Shown piece after piece: positions 1 to 8,538 of a stretch of DNA of 37,557 nucleotides. The stretch lies in contig JAFGGJ010000028.1 of assembly GCA_016930595.1 (NCBI GenBank), forward strand, positions 1 through 37,557, read 5' to 3'. Numbering within the stretch: the stretch's first letter is position 1; each line of letters starts with the position of its first letter. Source of the stretch: Planctomycetota bacterium (GTDB lineage Bacteria > Planctomycetota > SZUA-567 > JAFGGJ01). Below the pieces are notes generated by a model. It was not told where the DNA came from and ran no database searches. It saw only the letters and a program-made list of their open reading frames with translations. A program made the position numbers and the translations under genes.

Positions 1-767
1 AAGATGCTCAGGACGAGAGACTTGGGCTCGCCGTTCCTGTAGGTCTTGTCGCGCGAGATGATGGATATGAGCGCTTCGAGCGCGGGCGCGAACTGCTTCT
101 TGCGGATGAAACGCAAGGCGTCGGCGAAGGCCTTGTCCAGGTCCGTGCGGCCGTTGATTTCAACGAGCGAGGCCCGGTCCATCAGGGAGATGAGGGAAGC
201 GACGGAGCGGCGCGCTTCTTCCTGCCCGGTCCCGGGGGGTATTTTGGAAACATAGTCTCGCGCCGAGTCGAGCCGGTCGAGCTGGACACAGGCGCGGGCG
301 GCAACGATGAGCGCCGCCGGGTCCACCGGTTCGGAAGCGAGAGCGGGTTCGACAAGTTCCATGGCGGCGGCGGGGTTGCCGCCGTCGAGCATTTCTTCGG
401 CGGCCTGTATGCCGGCGGCCTGCGGCGAAGGCAGGTTGCGGTCGATGAAGCTGCGGATGAAAGAAGCGTCCCTTGCGCCGACGAATTCTTCCACCACCTT
501 CCCATCCACGAACATCTTGACCGCGGGAATGCTCTGTATGCCGTATCTGGCGGCCGACGCCCGGTTTTCATCGACGTTGAGCCTGGCCAGGGCCACCCTG
601 CCGCCGTAGGATTCCACGACCGCTTCGATGGTGGGGCCGAGCATGCGGCAGGGCCCGCACCAGGCAGCCCAGAAATCGACCAGCACCGGGCGGCTGGTCG
701 ATTCGTGCAGTACGGCGGTTTCGAAAGAAGCGTCGTTGGCGTCGTATACGTGTTTTGAAGCAGCCAT
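1..767 (-). CDS. Thioredoxin-fold protein with TPR-like C-terminus (CnoX/YbbN-type), partial
   Basis: The reading frame stays open from an ATG at 767 down to the left edge, so the 3' end is missing (255 codons visible). Residues 1-105 form a thioredoxin domain with the redox motif WCGPC (C37, C40) and the cis-proline after SI (P81). Residues from about 117 on are helical and alanine-rich, like the TPR region of YbbN/CnoX co-chaperones, which are about 280 residues long, so roughly 30 residues are probably lost. E. coli CnoX has lost one active-site cysteine; both are kept here, so a redox-active holdase of the Caulobacter type is the better analogy. A GAGGGG ribosome site lies just upstream of the start (774-779). 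It is divergent from the next gene. Family assignment is solid for the thioredoxin domain and inferred for the CnoX role. Confidence 0.85.
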   Translation of the reverse strand, partial: MAASKHVYDANDASFETAVLHESTSRPVLVDFWAAWCGPCRMLGPTIEAVVESYGGRVALARLNVDENRASAARYGIQSIPAVKMFVDGKVVEEFVGARDASFIRSFIDRNLPSPQAAGIQAAEEMLDGGNPAAAMELVEPALASEPVDPAALIVAARACVQLDRLDSARDYVSKIPPGTGQEEARRSVASLISLMDRASLVEINGRTDLDKAFADALRFIRKKQFAPALEALISIISRDKTYRNGEPKSLVLSI

Positions 768-935
768 GCCGGTTCCCCTCTTAATGTATTTTCAATAATT
801 AATACCGCGATAGCGGCGAAAGTTGTGGAAAGAACGCAGAAAAATACTCCGGCAGTGACCGGCTGTCCCGGACAGTTGTCTTAAGATACTGATGGACGGC
901 GGGCGATCGGCCCGTGGAAAGGCAAGCCGCCGCGA

Positions 936-2822
936 ATGAGGAGATGCCTGTTTCAGATACTGGCGCTGTTTGGGACCGCCGTCAGCCTTGCGGCGGCGGA
1001 TGAAGCCGCCATAGAAGCGTTTATCCGTGAAGACCGCCATAAGGAAGCCATAGAGGCGCTGAGGGCGGCCGCCGACATCCCCGCCGAAAGGGCCGCTCCC
1101 GTCAAGTGTTTCCTTGAGTCCACGTTTACTCTGCGCAAAGCCGTCTTCCAGCAGAATTCTCTTTCCGTGCCGTTTTCCGACCGCATCCTCGGCCAGCCGG
1201 CAAGAGGGCGCATAATCGCCGCCGACGAGTCCGGATTCACGGTGGACTTCGGCGTCACGAAGACCGCCAGGAAGTGGCACGAGATCAGCCCCGTGCGCCT
1301 CGTGCGCATAGCGGTTGCGGCGGCTCCCGACAGCGGCGTGACGCTGGCTGCCGCCTACCGGGTTGCTTCCGCCGCCGGGGACGGGAAGCTGACGGAGGAA
1401 CTCGCTGCAGCCATCAAGGCCGTGGACCCAGCGCTCATGTCGCAGGCGGAGCGCCCCTGTTCCATGACGTTTTCAGACGTTTCGACGGCGGAAGAAGAAT
1501 CAGGCCCGAAAGCGGTGGTCAGGGAGAGCAGCGCAGCGAAACCCGTGATTGTGCATCCCGAAGAAGACCCCACGCGCATCCTCAGGCTCCCCGACTGCGG
1601 CTGGCTCAGCAGGACGAGCGCCGGGTACAGGGCGGGCTTCCTGGAGATGGCGAACGTCGTCTACAACCGGCAGGAATGGCGGGACTGGCATCCCGACGGA
1701 GGGGCGCCGCTGAAAATGGCCCGGGGCTGGATGGACGGGAAGAGGTATTTCGCCTTCCGGGTGATGGCCAACCGGCACGATTCGCTGCCCGAGCCCCTGC
1801 AGAAAATCATACCGTCGGTGACAAAGGACGACGGCAGGGTTATTCCGATGTATTGGGACCAGAGCTTTATAGACGAACACAAGAAGCTGATAGACGTCAT
1901 AGGGAAGCAGGTCGGCAACCACCCGTATCTCAGCTACGTGGACATAGGCGCGGTGGGCGACACCGGCGGCGAATGGGTTCTCTACGGCGACCGGAACAAG
2001 ATGGGGCTCACTCCCGACAGGGCCGACCACCTTGTGTGGAGTTTCGTGAGGATGTACCGGGCGGCGTTCCCTCGGCACGTGCGGCTGTACCTGGCGACGG
2101 CGGCGTTCGGCTATGCCCGCAACCAGCAGGACCTGGTGGAATACTGCGCTGAGAACAACATCGGGCGGCGTCTCGACGGCCTGTGCGGACAGACGACCGA
2201 GGAGAACTTCTGGGCGAAGCGTTACAAGGAATTCTGGAAGGAGACCCCCTTCCAGTGGGAAGGCGCCTACACGACGCTGGAATGGGAAAAGGACGGCCCG
2301 TGGGACACCGCGAAGGTGCTGGAAGCGGGCCTGGAATACGGGCCGTCGTACATCACGTACGCGGACAGCCACGTGGACGGCGAGAATTTTGCGAAGACGA
2401 AGACCGAGCTGCTGCAGAAATACGGGGCGAAACTCGGTTATCGCTTTGTTGTCAGGGAAGCCGCGTATTCGGATGCCATGAGCCCCGGCAGGACGTACAA
2501 CCTGCTGATGGTGGTGGAGAACAAGGGGTGCGCGAGGTGCTACGCGGACCGGGAGGTGGAGATATCGTTTCTGGGTTCCGGGGGACGCGTGGAAGGCGCC
2601 GTAAGGGCCATGCCCGCGCCGGGCACCAGCAAGTGGCTGCCGGGCGAGCCGCTGAAAGTGGCTGTCCAGTTCAAGGTGCCGGGGCTCGCTTCGGGGAACC
2701 AGATCCTCGCGGTGGCGCTTTTGGACGACCATCCCATGCGGCCCAACAACCGCCTCGACATGGGCATGAAGGTACGCACCAAGGACAACCGCTACGTCCT
2801 GGGCAAGGTGAACATCCGCTGA
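936..2822 (+). CDS. Secreted DUF4832-type glycosidase-like protein
   Basis: A 628-residue protein with a signal peptide (residues 1-21, ending near SLAAA). Residues 22-200 are an alanine- and glutamate-rich N-terminal part that I cannot assign. From about 205 to the end it resembles the DUF4832 proteins, which have a TIM-barrel-like fold: YVDIGAVGDTGGEW matches the conserved G-x-GEW segment of that family, and the C-terminal beta domain ends with the typical run of DDHPMRPNNRLDMGM. These proteins are thought to act on glycosides, but substrate and catalysis are not established. The ribosome site is weak; the start was chosen because it gives a clean signal peptide. It is convergent with the downstream aminopeptidase, with only 15 bp between stops. 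Confidence 0.75.
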   Translation: MRRCLFQILALFGTAVSLAAADEAAIEAFIREDRHKEAIEALRAAADIPAERAAPVKCFLESTFTLRKAVFQQNSLSVPFSDRILGQPARGRIIAADESGFTVDFGVTKTARKWHEISPVRLVRIAVAAAPDSGVTLAAAYRVASAAGDGKLTEELAAAIKAVDPALMSQAERPCSMTFSDVSTAEEESGPKAVVRESSAAKPVIVHPEEDPTRILRLPDCGWLSRTSAGYRAGFLEMANVVYNRQEWRDWHPDGGAPLKMARGWMDGKRYFAFRVMANRHDSLPEPLQKIIPSVTKDDGRVIPMYWDQSFIDEHKKLIDVIGKQVGNHPYLSYVDIGAVGDTGGEWVLYGDRNKMGLTPDRADHLVWSFVRMYRAAFPRHVRLYLATAAFGYARNQQDLVEYCAENNIGRRLDGLCGQTTEENFWAKRYKEFWKETPFQWEGAYTTLEWEKDGPWDTAKVLEAGLEYGPSYITYADSHVDGENFAKTKTELLQKYGAKLGYRFVVREAAYSDAMSPGRTYNLLMVVENKGCARCYADREVEISFLGSGGRVEGAVRAMPAPGTSKWLPGEPLKVAVQFKVPGLASGNQILAVALLDDHPMRPNNRLDMGMKVRTKDNRYVLGKVNIR

Positions 2823-2837
2823 AACATCCGTCTCCCG

Positions 2838-3623
2838 TTACAGCCTGCTGAGGGCTTCGCGCACCGACGCCCCGCTGACTTCGTACGTCCGGCCGTCTAT
2901 CTGTTTCAGAAAAGACTTGGCTGCATCGGACCGCGGGGCGGGGCGTCTTTCGACGAGTTCCAGGCGCATTTTCACCGGTTTCTTTATTTTGAGGGGTTTC
3001 ACCTTGCGGTAGTCGGAACAGGCTTTTTCCGCCGTGTCGGCGATCAGCTTGTGCGCGGCCTGGGGGCTGAGGAGCCTGGCGCCGAACGACGACAGGCCGG
3101 TCTTCACCTGCGCCGTGTAAATGCCCTTTATCCAGGAGCGCGCTTCCCTGCAAAGCTTGTCATCGCCGCTGGTCATGATGCACGGGACGCCGGCGTCGCC
3201 GGCAATACCGGCGTCTATGGCCAGTTCGCCGGCCTTCCTGCCGTTCAGCCAGAAGTTCTGCCATGCCGCCGAGGACATGGTGTGTTCCAGGACGGCGCAT
3301 TTCGTGCCCGCCATGGCGTGGTAGCCGAGCAGTATCAGTGCGTCGAAGCTGGCGATGTCGTGCATCCGGCCGAGTTCGCTGCGGCCCTGGCTGAGCGTCA
3401 CGCGCGGGTCTATCTGGTCCCACAGCATGTTGAATCCGGATGCGTGTGCGTCCCAGATGACCACCTGCCTGGCGCCGCCGCGGAAGCATCCTTCCGCGCA
3501 GGCGTTGGCGTCTTGCGTCATGAACTGCCGCGCCTGAGCGTAGAGACTTTCGGATCTGCTCACCTGTTCGGGGAGGGTGATCCCGGAAATGCCTTCCATG
3601 TCCACGGACACAAATACTTTCAT
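2838..3623 (-). CDS. M55 family zinc D-aminopeptidase (DppA-like)
   Basis: A 261-residue protein starting MKVFVSVDMEGISG. The zinc ligands of Bacillus DppA are at almost the same positions: D8, E10, H60 (DAHASG), H102 (LGYHAMAG) and E133, with H114 in the place of the proposed nucleophile H115. GDDKLCREA matches the conserved GDD-x4-EA segment. Known members cleave D-Ala-D-Ala and similar D-dipeptides, so recycling of peptidoglycan peptides is the likely role. There is no signal peptide, so it is cytosolic. A strong AAAGGAG ribosome site precedes the ATG. It lies downstream of the sigma/anti-sigma pair on the same strand, separated by 168 bp that contain a possible terminator, so it is probably a separate transcript. 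Confidence 0.9.
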   Translation of the reverse strand: MKVFVSVDMEGISGITLPEQVSRSESLYAQARQFMTQDANACAEGCFRGGARQVVIWDAHASGFNMLWDQIDPRVTLSQGRSELGRMHDIASFDALILLGYHAMAGTKCAVLEHTMSSAAWQNFWLNGRKAGELAIDAGIAGDAGVPCIMTSGDDKLCREARSWIKGIYTAQVKTGLSSFGARLLSPQAAHKLIADTAEKACSDYRKVKPLKIKKPVKMRLELVERRPAPRSDAAKSFLKQIDGRTYEVSGASVREALSRL

Positions 3624-3699
3624 GCCGTACTCCTTTCTGCCGGTCGCACGCGCGCTATTTTAGGCTTATGCCTTCCGCCCCGCACGGGAAAAACACCGG

Positions 3700-3724
3700 T
3701 AAAAGGCAATCCGGCTTGCGCCGG
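3700..3724 (-). terminator. Possible terminator after the sigma/anti-sigma operon
   Basis: On the minus strand a 5 bp CCGGC/GCCGG stem closed by a GCAA tetraloop is followed seven bases later by TTTT. It lies about 70 bases after the anti-sigma stop. The hairpin is clear, but the T-run is short and displaced, so termination strength is uncertain. Confidence 0.35.
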
Positions 3725-3791
3725 GGGAGGTCTGCACGTATTTCATGCCGGGGATAGTCGCTGAATAGGACAGTTTCGAAGGCGGCGGGCT

Positions 3792-4643
3792 TCAGAGCTC
3801 CGGGACGTCCCGCGGGAGCCTGATGGCAAGCCCCTCCGACATGCGCCTGGGGTCGGTTATGCCGTTGCGGCGGGCGATCTCGTCGGAGTAGGCGCCGCTG
3901 CCGTAGTGCTCCACGGATATGTCCCAGAGAGTTTCATGCTTTTTGACGCGGTGCGTGACCACGCCGTCTCCCGGCGTTACCTGCAGCGCAACGGCCAGGT
4001 ACGATAGGGTGTCCTGGTTGGCACGCCCTGCCACGATTAGCGCCTGCGAAGCCGGGTGGTCGGCAGCCGGTGATGTGCGGGGTGCGGTACTGTCAGTGGC
4101 TGCCGGAACAAGTGCCGTGCGGCGCTGCGGGGACGTTACGTTTGTGGCAGGACGTGCGCCAGGGGGTCTGCAGGTAACGATCAGGAGCACGCTGAAAGCC
4201 GTCAGTATCGTGACGGCAAGCAGGAATATTTTAAGATGGTGGAACATATGCGGGCGATGGGTACGGGACGCCGCGTGCCTGCCGGTGGCGGCCCCGTGGT
4301 CCAGGCGCATCTGGGGACTGGGGCCGGATGTTGAATGCAAACCCTGCCGGACGGGGATCCGGACGGGGCGGGAAATCCCGGAAAAACCCGCTGCCGGGCC
4401 GGCGGCGTCTTCATGGACCGTCCTGTTCACAACCAGGTGCATGGAAGGGGCTTTATGGGGAGGGAACGCACCGGTTGCCTGGGAAGGCATAAGGGCGGCA
4501 AGCGCCTGCCGTGCGGCGAAGAGCTCCCCGAGTTCCCTGGAGCAGTGTTCGCAGGCAAGCACGTGTTCCCTCGCCCTGGCGGCGCTTTCGGGGTCGAGCG
4601 AATCCTCGAGAATACCGTGGATCGTTTCAGGGTCACATTTCAT
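3792..4643 (-). CDS. Zinc-finger anti-sigma factor with periplasmic LysM domain
   Basis: A 283-residue protein. Residues 1-45 carry the anti-sigma zinc motif H27-x3-C31-x2-C34 (HVLACEHC). A proline/serine-rich linker leads to one membrane segment at 138-158. After another low-complexity stretch, residues 229-276 form a LysM domain (THRVKKHETLWDISVEHYG ... IRLP), which binds N-acetylglucosamine polymers such as peptidoglycan. The implied topology is a cytosolic zinc domain holding the sigma factor and an outside sensor on the cell wall. The start ATG lies inside the end of the ECF sigma gene (11-base overlap), so translation is coupled. ZAS anti-sigma factors and LysM domains are both well known; their combination as a sensor is inference. 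Confidence 0.85.
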   Translation of the reverse strand: MKCDPETIHGILEDSLDPESAARAREHVLACEHCSRELGELFAARQALAALMPSQATGAFPPHKAPSMHLVVNRTVHEDAAGPAAGFSGISRPVRIPVRQGLHSTSGPSPQMRLDHGAATGRHAASRTHRPHMFHHLKIFLLAVTILTAFSVLLIVTCRPPGARPATNVTSPQRRTALVPAATDSTAPRTSPAADHPASQALIVAGRANQDTLSYLAVALQVTPGDGVVTHRVKKHETLWDISVEHYGSGAYSDEIARRNGITDPRRMSEGLAIRLPRDVPEL

Positions 4644-5223
4644 CTTTTTTCTCCACGCGGCCCATGGAATAACTTTTCAGCGTGTCCTTGAGTTTCTCGA
4701 TGGCGCGCCGGCGGCGCTTCCCGGCGGCGGCTTCGGATATTCCCAGAACGTAGGCGATCCGGCGGTCATCGAGATTCCACGCTGTCTGCAGCAGAATCAC
4801 CTGCCTGCTGACTTCGTCCAGAAGTCCTATGGCGGCGCTGACCTTGCCGAGCTCTTCGGCCTTTTCCGCAAGTCTGTCCGGGGCCCCCGTCGACCCGGCA
4901 TGCCGCCGGGAAGACTCGAACGGAACGGAATCCATCAACTTCTTCCGGGCGCCGGTCTTTCTGAGGTAGTCCACGCAGGCGTCCCGCGTGAGCGTCGCGA
5001 GCACGACGCTTTCTCCGGTTTCGGTGAGCCACCGGACACCCCTGTCCGCTAGCCGCCGAAAGAATCTTTCCCAGACGGTCTGGCAGATGTCGTTGCGGTC
5101 GTCTTCCTGAAGATCGAGCCTGATATGCAGTCTTATCGACTGCATATTGCGATGAGCGACGTCTTCGAGGAGCTGCCGGTCATGCCGGCCGGCGGAGGTG
5201 TTTTCACGACTGTGTCCCGACAT
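4633..5223 (-). CDS. ECF-type RNA polymerase sigma factor
   Basis: A 196-residue protein. Residues 35-95 match sigma region 2 (DDRNDICQTVWERFFRRL ... RDACVDYLRK), and 125-180 match region 4 (LDEVSRQVILLQTAWNLDDRRIAYVLGISEAAAGKRRRRAIEKLK), the DNA-binding helix-turn-helix. Regions 1 and 3 are absent, as in ECF sigma factors. A GAGAGGGG purine stretch precedes the ATG. The stop overlaps the anti-sigma start, so this is a sigma/anti-sigma operon and the sigma factor is presumably held inactive at the membrane. Its regulon cannot be read from this window. Confidence in the class is high. Confidence 0.9.
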   Translation of the reverse strand: MSGHSRENTSAGRHDRQLLEDVAHRNMQSIRLHIRLDLQEDDRNDICQTVWERFFRRLADRGVRWLTETGESVVLATLTRDACVDYLRKTGARKKLMDSVPFESSRRHAGSTGAPDRLAEKAEELGKVSAAIGLLDEVSRQVILLQTAWNLDDRRIAYVLGISEAAAGKRRRRAIEKLKDTLKSYSMGRVEKKDEM

Positions 5224-5526
5224 CGCGCCGCCCCTCTCCTCTATCCGTATTTATAACCGTCCGACCCCCATGCGGAGGGTCAGGGAAAACAGGAATTTTC
5301 TGCCGCGGAAGGGCGGAAATTCACAAGTCGAAAAATGCGACGCGTTACATGAAAATACAACGGGTTGCCGGTCTGGAAGTTATGGAGATCGGCCGGGAAC
5401 CGATACCGTAAAATTAATTTTTATTCATATATCCCGGGGCCCGTTATGCGAATTCGGCCCGCTTGCATTTGCCGCAGCCGGCCGTTCACTATACTTGTCC
5501 TGTGCGCATTCTGGAAGGAGACCGAT
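5224..5526 (+). other. Divergent intergenic region between ECF sigma and Gfo/Idh/MocA genes
   Basis: A 303 bp gap without a gene. It holds the likely promoter of the plus-strand oxidoreductase near its right end and an AT-rich block at 5408-5432. A GGAACC hexamer at 5396-5401 resembles an ECF -35 element, but no convincing ECF -10 follows at 16-17 bp. No RNA gene is evident. Confidence 0.6.
5469..5495 (+). promoter_or_regulatory. Candidate promoter for the Gfo/Idh/MocA gene
   Basis: TTGCCG, 15 bp, then TATACT. The -10 matches the consensus at five of six positions and the -35 at four, but the spacer is short. The predicted start of transcription would leave a leader of about 25 bases containing the ribosome site. 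Confidence 0.35.
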
Positions 5527-6510
5527 ATGTTGAGAATGGCCGTGGTGGGGCTGGGAATGGGCGGGAGCCACGGGGCGCGCCTGCACAAGTGCGCAGGCGT
5601 GGAATACGCCGCCATGTGCGACACCGACCCTGCAAAACTCGATTTCCGCGTCAAAGCGTACAAGGAAGAGATCGGGGCCGAGCCGGCTCCCTACAGCGAT
5701 CTCGCTGAAATGCTCCGCATGGAGAAGCTCGACGGCGTCATCATCAGCACGCCGTCAAGCACCCACCACAAGGTGGCCGTCCAGGTGGCGGATGCCGGCG
5801 TGAACATGCTGATTGACAAGCCGGTGGACATAAACGGCGGGAATATCGACAGAATACAGGAAGCCGTAGACAGGAACAACGTCCTGTGCGGTGTCATCTA
5901 TCCCATGAGGTGCAAGGCGGTCTACGCCGGCCTCAAGAAAGTCGCCGGCGAAGCGCTGCTGGGCCGTCCCGTCATTCTGGATGTCCGCCTGAAGTGGTAC
6001 CGCGACCAGGCCTACTACGACAAGGGCGGCTGGCGGGGCACATGGGCCTACGACGGGGGCGGGTCGCTCATGAACCAGGGCGCCCATCCCATGGACATCC
6101 TGTGCTGGTGCATGGGGAAACCGAAGACGATTACGGGCGAATTCGCCGCTCTGCGGCACAGCATAGAGACGGAAGACTGGGCGAGCGGGATAGTCGAATT
6201 CGAAAGCGGGGCAAGGGCGACGGTAACTACCACGACCTGCGCCCCGCCGAAGAGCGACCAAGTTACGGCTTTCGACTACCACGCCGAGGACGGGTCGGTG
6301 TATATCAGCAACGACAAGGTGGTTTTCAGCTCGCTGGAAGGGGTTGACACGCTGGTGGAGCCGCCCTTCGATTACCCGGTGGAGGAATTCGTGGACGCCG
6401 TTGCTGCCGGACGGCAACCGATGGTCCCACTGGAAGAAGCCCGTTGGTCGGTGGACCTGATAAACGGCGTCTACCGGGCGGCGAGAGAAGGCAGGCGCGT
6501 GCAGGTGTGA
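5527..6510 (+). CDS. Gfo/Idh/MocA family oxidoreductase
   Basis: A 327-residue NAD(P)-dependent sugar- or inositol-type dehydrogenase. The Rossmann motif VVGLGMGGSHG lies at residues 6-16, and the EKP motif of the family appears as DKPVD near residue 98. The C-terminal alpha/beta domain contains the usual segments WRGTWAYDGGGSLMNQGAHPMDIL, where the histidine and aspartate lie near the substrate. An open frame extends further upstream, but ATG at 5527 is preceded by AAGGAG at 6 bp and fits the family start. It is followed 26 bp later by an alcohol dehydrogenase in the same direction, so the two probably act on related sugar or polyol substrates. The exact substrate cannot be told. Confidence 0.9.
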   Translation: MLRMAVVGLGMGGSHGARLHKCAGVEYAAMCDTDPAKLDFRVKAYKEEIGAEPAPYSDLAEMLRMEKLDGVIISTPSSTHHKVAVQVADAGVNMLIDKPVDINGGNIDRIQEAVDRNNVLCGVIYPMRCKAVYAGLKKVAGEALLGRPVILDVRLKWYRDQAYYDKGGWRGTWAYDGGGSLMNQGAHPMDILCWCMGKPKTITGEFAALRHSIETEDWASGIVEFESGARATVTTTTCAPPKSDQVTAFDYHAEDGSVYISNDKVVFSSLEGVDTLVEPPFDYPVEEFVDAVAAGRQPMVPLEEARWSVDLINGVYRAAREGRRVQV

Positions 6511-6536
6511 CCGTTTGATCACGAAAGGGCTGTGTC

Positions 6537-7484
6537 ATGAAAAGCAGGCAGGCGGTTCTGGTGGAGCCCCGCAGGTTCGAGATCCGGGAGACGGATATCG
6601 GGCCGGCCGACAACGAAGTCCTCGTCAGGATGCAGGGCTGCGGGATGTGCACCTCGGAATTCCCGGAGTGGCTCGGCATGCACCCGGCATATCCCATGGC
6701 TCCCGGCCATGAAGGCTGGGGGGTCGTCGAAGACAAGGGCAAGGGAGTTTCGGAGCGCATCAGCATCGGCGACCGCGTCACCGGCCTGGGACAGCATTGT
6801 TACTCGGATTATTTCACCCAGTCCGAAGACTACACGATGGTCGTGGATCAGCACGTCGAACAGGAATGCCTGCTGGGCGAGCCGTTTTACTGCGTGCACA
6901 ACGTGGTACGCGCCGCCCATCCGGTAGTGGGCGATTCGCTGGCGCTCGTCGGCATGGGACCCATGGGCCAGTGGGCGCTACAGGGGCTTGCCTCACGTAC
7001 TCTCCAGCACGTCATCGCTGTGGACGTGGACGAGACCAAGCTGGCGTTCGCAAGGGATGCCGGCGCCACCCACACGGTAAACTCGGCTAAAGAAGACCCC
7101 GTCGACGCCGTCCTGGAGATCACCGGCGGCAGGATGGCAGACGTCGTTGTCGAAGGTACCGGCATAAAGGCCGGCATGGATACCGCGGTGAGACTCCTGC
7201 GGCGCTCCAACCCGAAGCTCGTTGTGATGAGTTTCTTCAAGGCCCCCATCGAAGTCGACATGACGAGATTGTGCGGCGTGGCCGCTGAAATCATCGTGGC
7301 GCACCCCGGTATCAGGAAAGACCGCGTGGACGGCTGCAGGCGGACCGAGGTACTCATAAACAACGCCGTCTTCCGTGCCGATCACCTGGTTTCCCACAGG
7401 TTCCGCCTGGAAGATATCCAGGGAGCGTTCGAGACGTTCGAAAACCGCCCGCCGGACTATATCAAGGGCGTGGTGGTCCCCTGA
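6537..7484 (+). CDS. Zinc-dependent medium-chain alcohol/polyol dehydrogenase
   Basis: A 315-residue MDR-family protein. Catalytic zinc residues are visible at C38 (GCGMCTSEF) and H58-E59 (PGHEGWG), and the NAD-binding Rossmann turn is VGMGPMGQ. The loop with four cysteines that binds the structural zinc in many alcohol dehydrogenases is absent, and the protein is shorter than the usual 340-350 residues. It follows the Gfo/Idh/MocA gene by 26 bp with an AAAGGG ribosome site, so it is likely co-transcribed. Sorbitol- or threonine-dehydrogenase-like oxidation of a polyol or sugar is the probable activity; the substrate is not determinable. Confidence 0.88.
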   Translation: MKSRQAVLVEPRRFEIRETDIGPADNEVLVRMQGCGMCTSEFPEWLGMHPAYPMAPGHEGWGVVEDKGKGVSERISIGDRVTGLGQHCYSDYFTQSEDYTMVVDQHVEQECLLGEPFYCVHNVVRAAHPVVGDSLALVGMGPMGQWALQGLASRTLQHVIAVDVDETKLAFARDAGATHTVNSAKEDPVDAVLEITGGRMADVVVEGTGIKAGMDTAVRLLRRSNPKLVVMSFFKAPIEVDMTRLCGVAAEIIVAHPGIRKDRVDGCRRTEVLINNAVFRADHLVSHRFRLEDIQGAFETFENRPPDYIKGVVVP

Positions 7485-7495
7485 AGGCCGGTGTT

Positions 7496-8401
7496 TCAGG
7501 CTGAGACCGTGTCGAAGTAGCGTTTGAAGAAGCGCTCCACGTCCACGTCGACGGCTATGTCGTGCGGGCCACGTTCGCCTTCTTTGGCCGGGGTGAACAT
7601 GGTCAGGCCCTCCAGTTCTCCGGGCTTGTATTCCACGTACACGGTACCGTTGCGGCACGTCAGTATTTCGCCGTCGAAGACGGACGCCGCGGCGAGCGGG
7701 TCGTGGAAACACAGCCTGGGCCTGCGCCGGAACCAGATTTCCGCAAGATTCAGTACGGCCTGCGTGACTTCGCCCGCTTCGGTGAACTGTCTGCGCACGT
7801 CGTCGGCGTCCATCATGCACTTCGTCGTGACTTCCAGTCCGACGGACGTGCACGCGGGCGGACGGGCCCTGTAGACCATCGCCGTCGCAACCGGGTCGAC
7901 GATGGCGTTCCATTCCCGCGCACCCGGCCCCTGCCCGTTGCCGGCGGTAAAGACGCCGCACATCATCACCAGCGCCTTCAGCATCGACGGGATTTCCGGG
8001 TCGCACGCAAAAAGCGCCCCGGCGTTGGTCAGCGGGCCTATCGTGAGCAGGACTATCTCGCCGGGACGTTCCCGGATGGTCCGCCGCAGCCATTCCACGG
8101 CGTCGGTGGGGAAGTCCTTCCTGTGCGCCACTCCCTCCAGGGCTTCGTACTGCTGGACTTCGGCCTGCCCGGGACCGAAGAGCAGGACTTCCGACAGGCC
8201 GGATCGAATGGGTATGTCGGACCGCCCCGCCGCGTCCGCAATGTAGCCGACCAGCCGGGAGCGCTGTTCGACGTTGCCGGATACCGTGGTGACTCCGACG
8301 AGGTCGCATGCAGGCTCTTTCAGGAGATAGGCGAGCGCCACGGCGTCGTCTATGTCGCTGCCGATATCGGTATCCAGGATGACGGGAATGCGGGCTGCCA
8401 T
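7496..8401 (-). CDS. Nucleoside hydrolase (IUNH family)
   Basis: A 301-residue protein. The N-terminus PVILDTDIGSDIDDAVAL is the calcium-binding aspartate cluster of inosine/uridine-preferring nucleoside hydrolases. LLTIGPLTNAGALF matches the conserved segment that follows, and HDPLAAASVFD near residue 235 holds the active-site histidine and last calcium aspartate. These enzymes split ribonucleosides into base and ribose. It is convergent with the alcohol dehydrogenase (11 bp between the genes) and divergent from the next gene. AAAGGA precedes the ATG. Confidence 0.92.
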   Translation of the reverse strand: MAARIPVILDTDIGSDIDDAVALAYLLKEPACDLVGVTTVSGNVEQRSRLVGYIADAAGRSDIPIRSGLSEVLLFGPGQAEVQQYEALEGVAHRKDFPTDAVEWLRRTIRERPGEIVLLTIGPLTNAGALFACDPEIPSMLKALVMMCGVFTAGNGQGPGAREWNAIVDPVATAMVYRARPPACTSVGLEVTTKCMMDADDVRRQFTEAGEVTQAVLNLAEIWFRRRPRLCFHDPLAAASVFDGEILTCRNGTVYVEYKPGELEGLTMFTPAKEGERGPHDIAVDVDVERFFKRYFDTVSA

Positions 8402-8492
8402 GGCATGTTCCTTTCATCGGTTTGCCTGCAGGAACGAGTCTAACGGGTTGTGCGGCGGGCACAAGGGCGCGTTATTAAGACTGTCGCGCCGT

Positions 8493-8519
8493 TTGACTGT
8501 GGCCGTCAGGCGCTAAAAT
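8493..8519 (+). promoter_or_regulatory. Candidate promoter for the zinc-finger membrane protein
   Basis: TTGACT, 15 bp, then TAAAAT. Both hexamers match the sigma-70 consensus at five of six positions; the spacer is short. Transcription would begin about 13 bases before the TTG start codon, leaving room for little more than the ribosome site. Confidence 0.4.
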
Positions 8520-8538
8520 AACGGGGAGGAGGTATGTT

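Noticed and set aside
5396..5421. An ECF-type promoter (GGAACC) between the sigma operon and the first Gfo/Idh/MocA gene.
   Set aside because: The matching -10 element is missing at 16-17 bp, and it points away from the sigma gene, so autoregulation is not supported.
5365..5526. N-terminal extension of the first Gfo/Idh/MocA gene to an upstream start.
   Set aside because: The extension has no family match, while ATG 5527 has a good ribosome site and the Rossmann motif directly after it.
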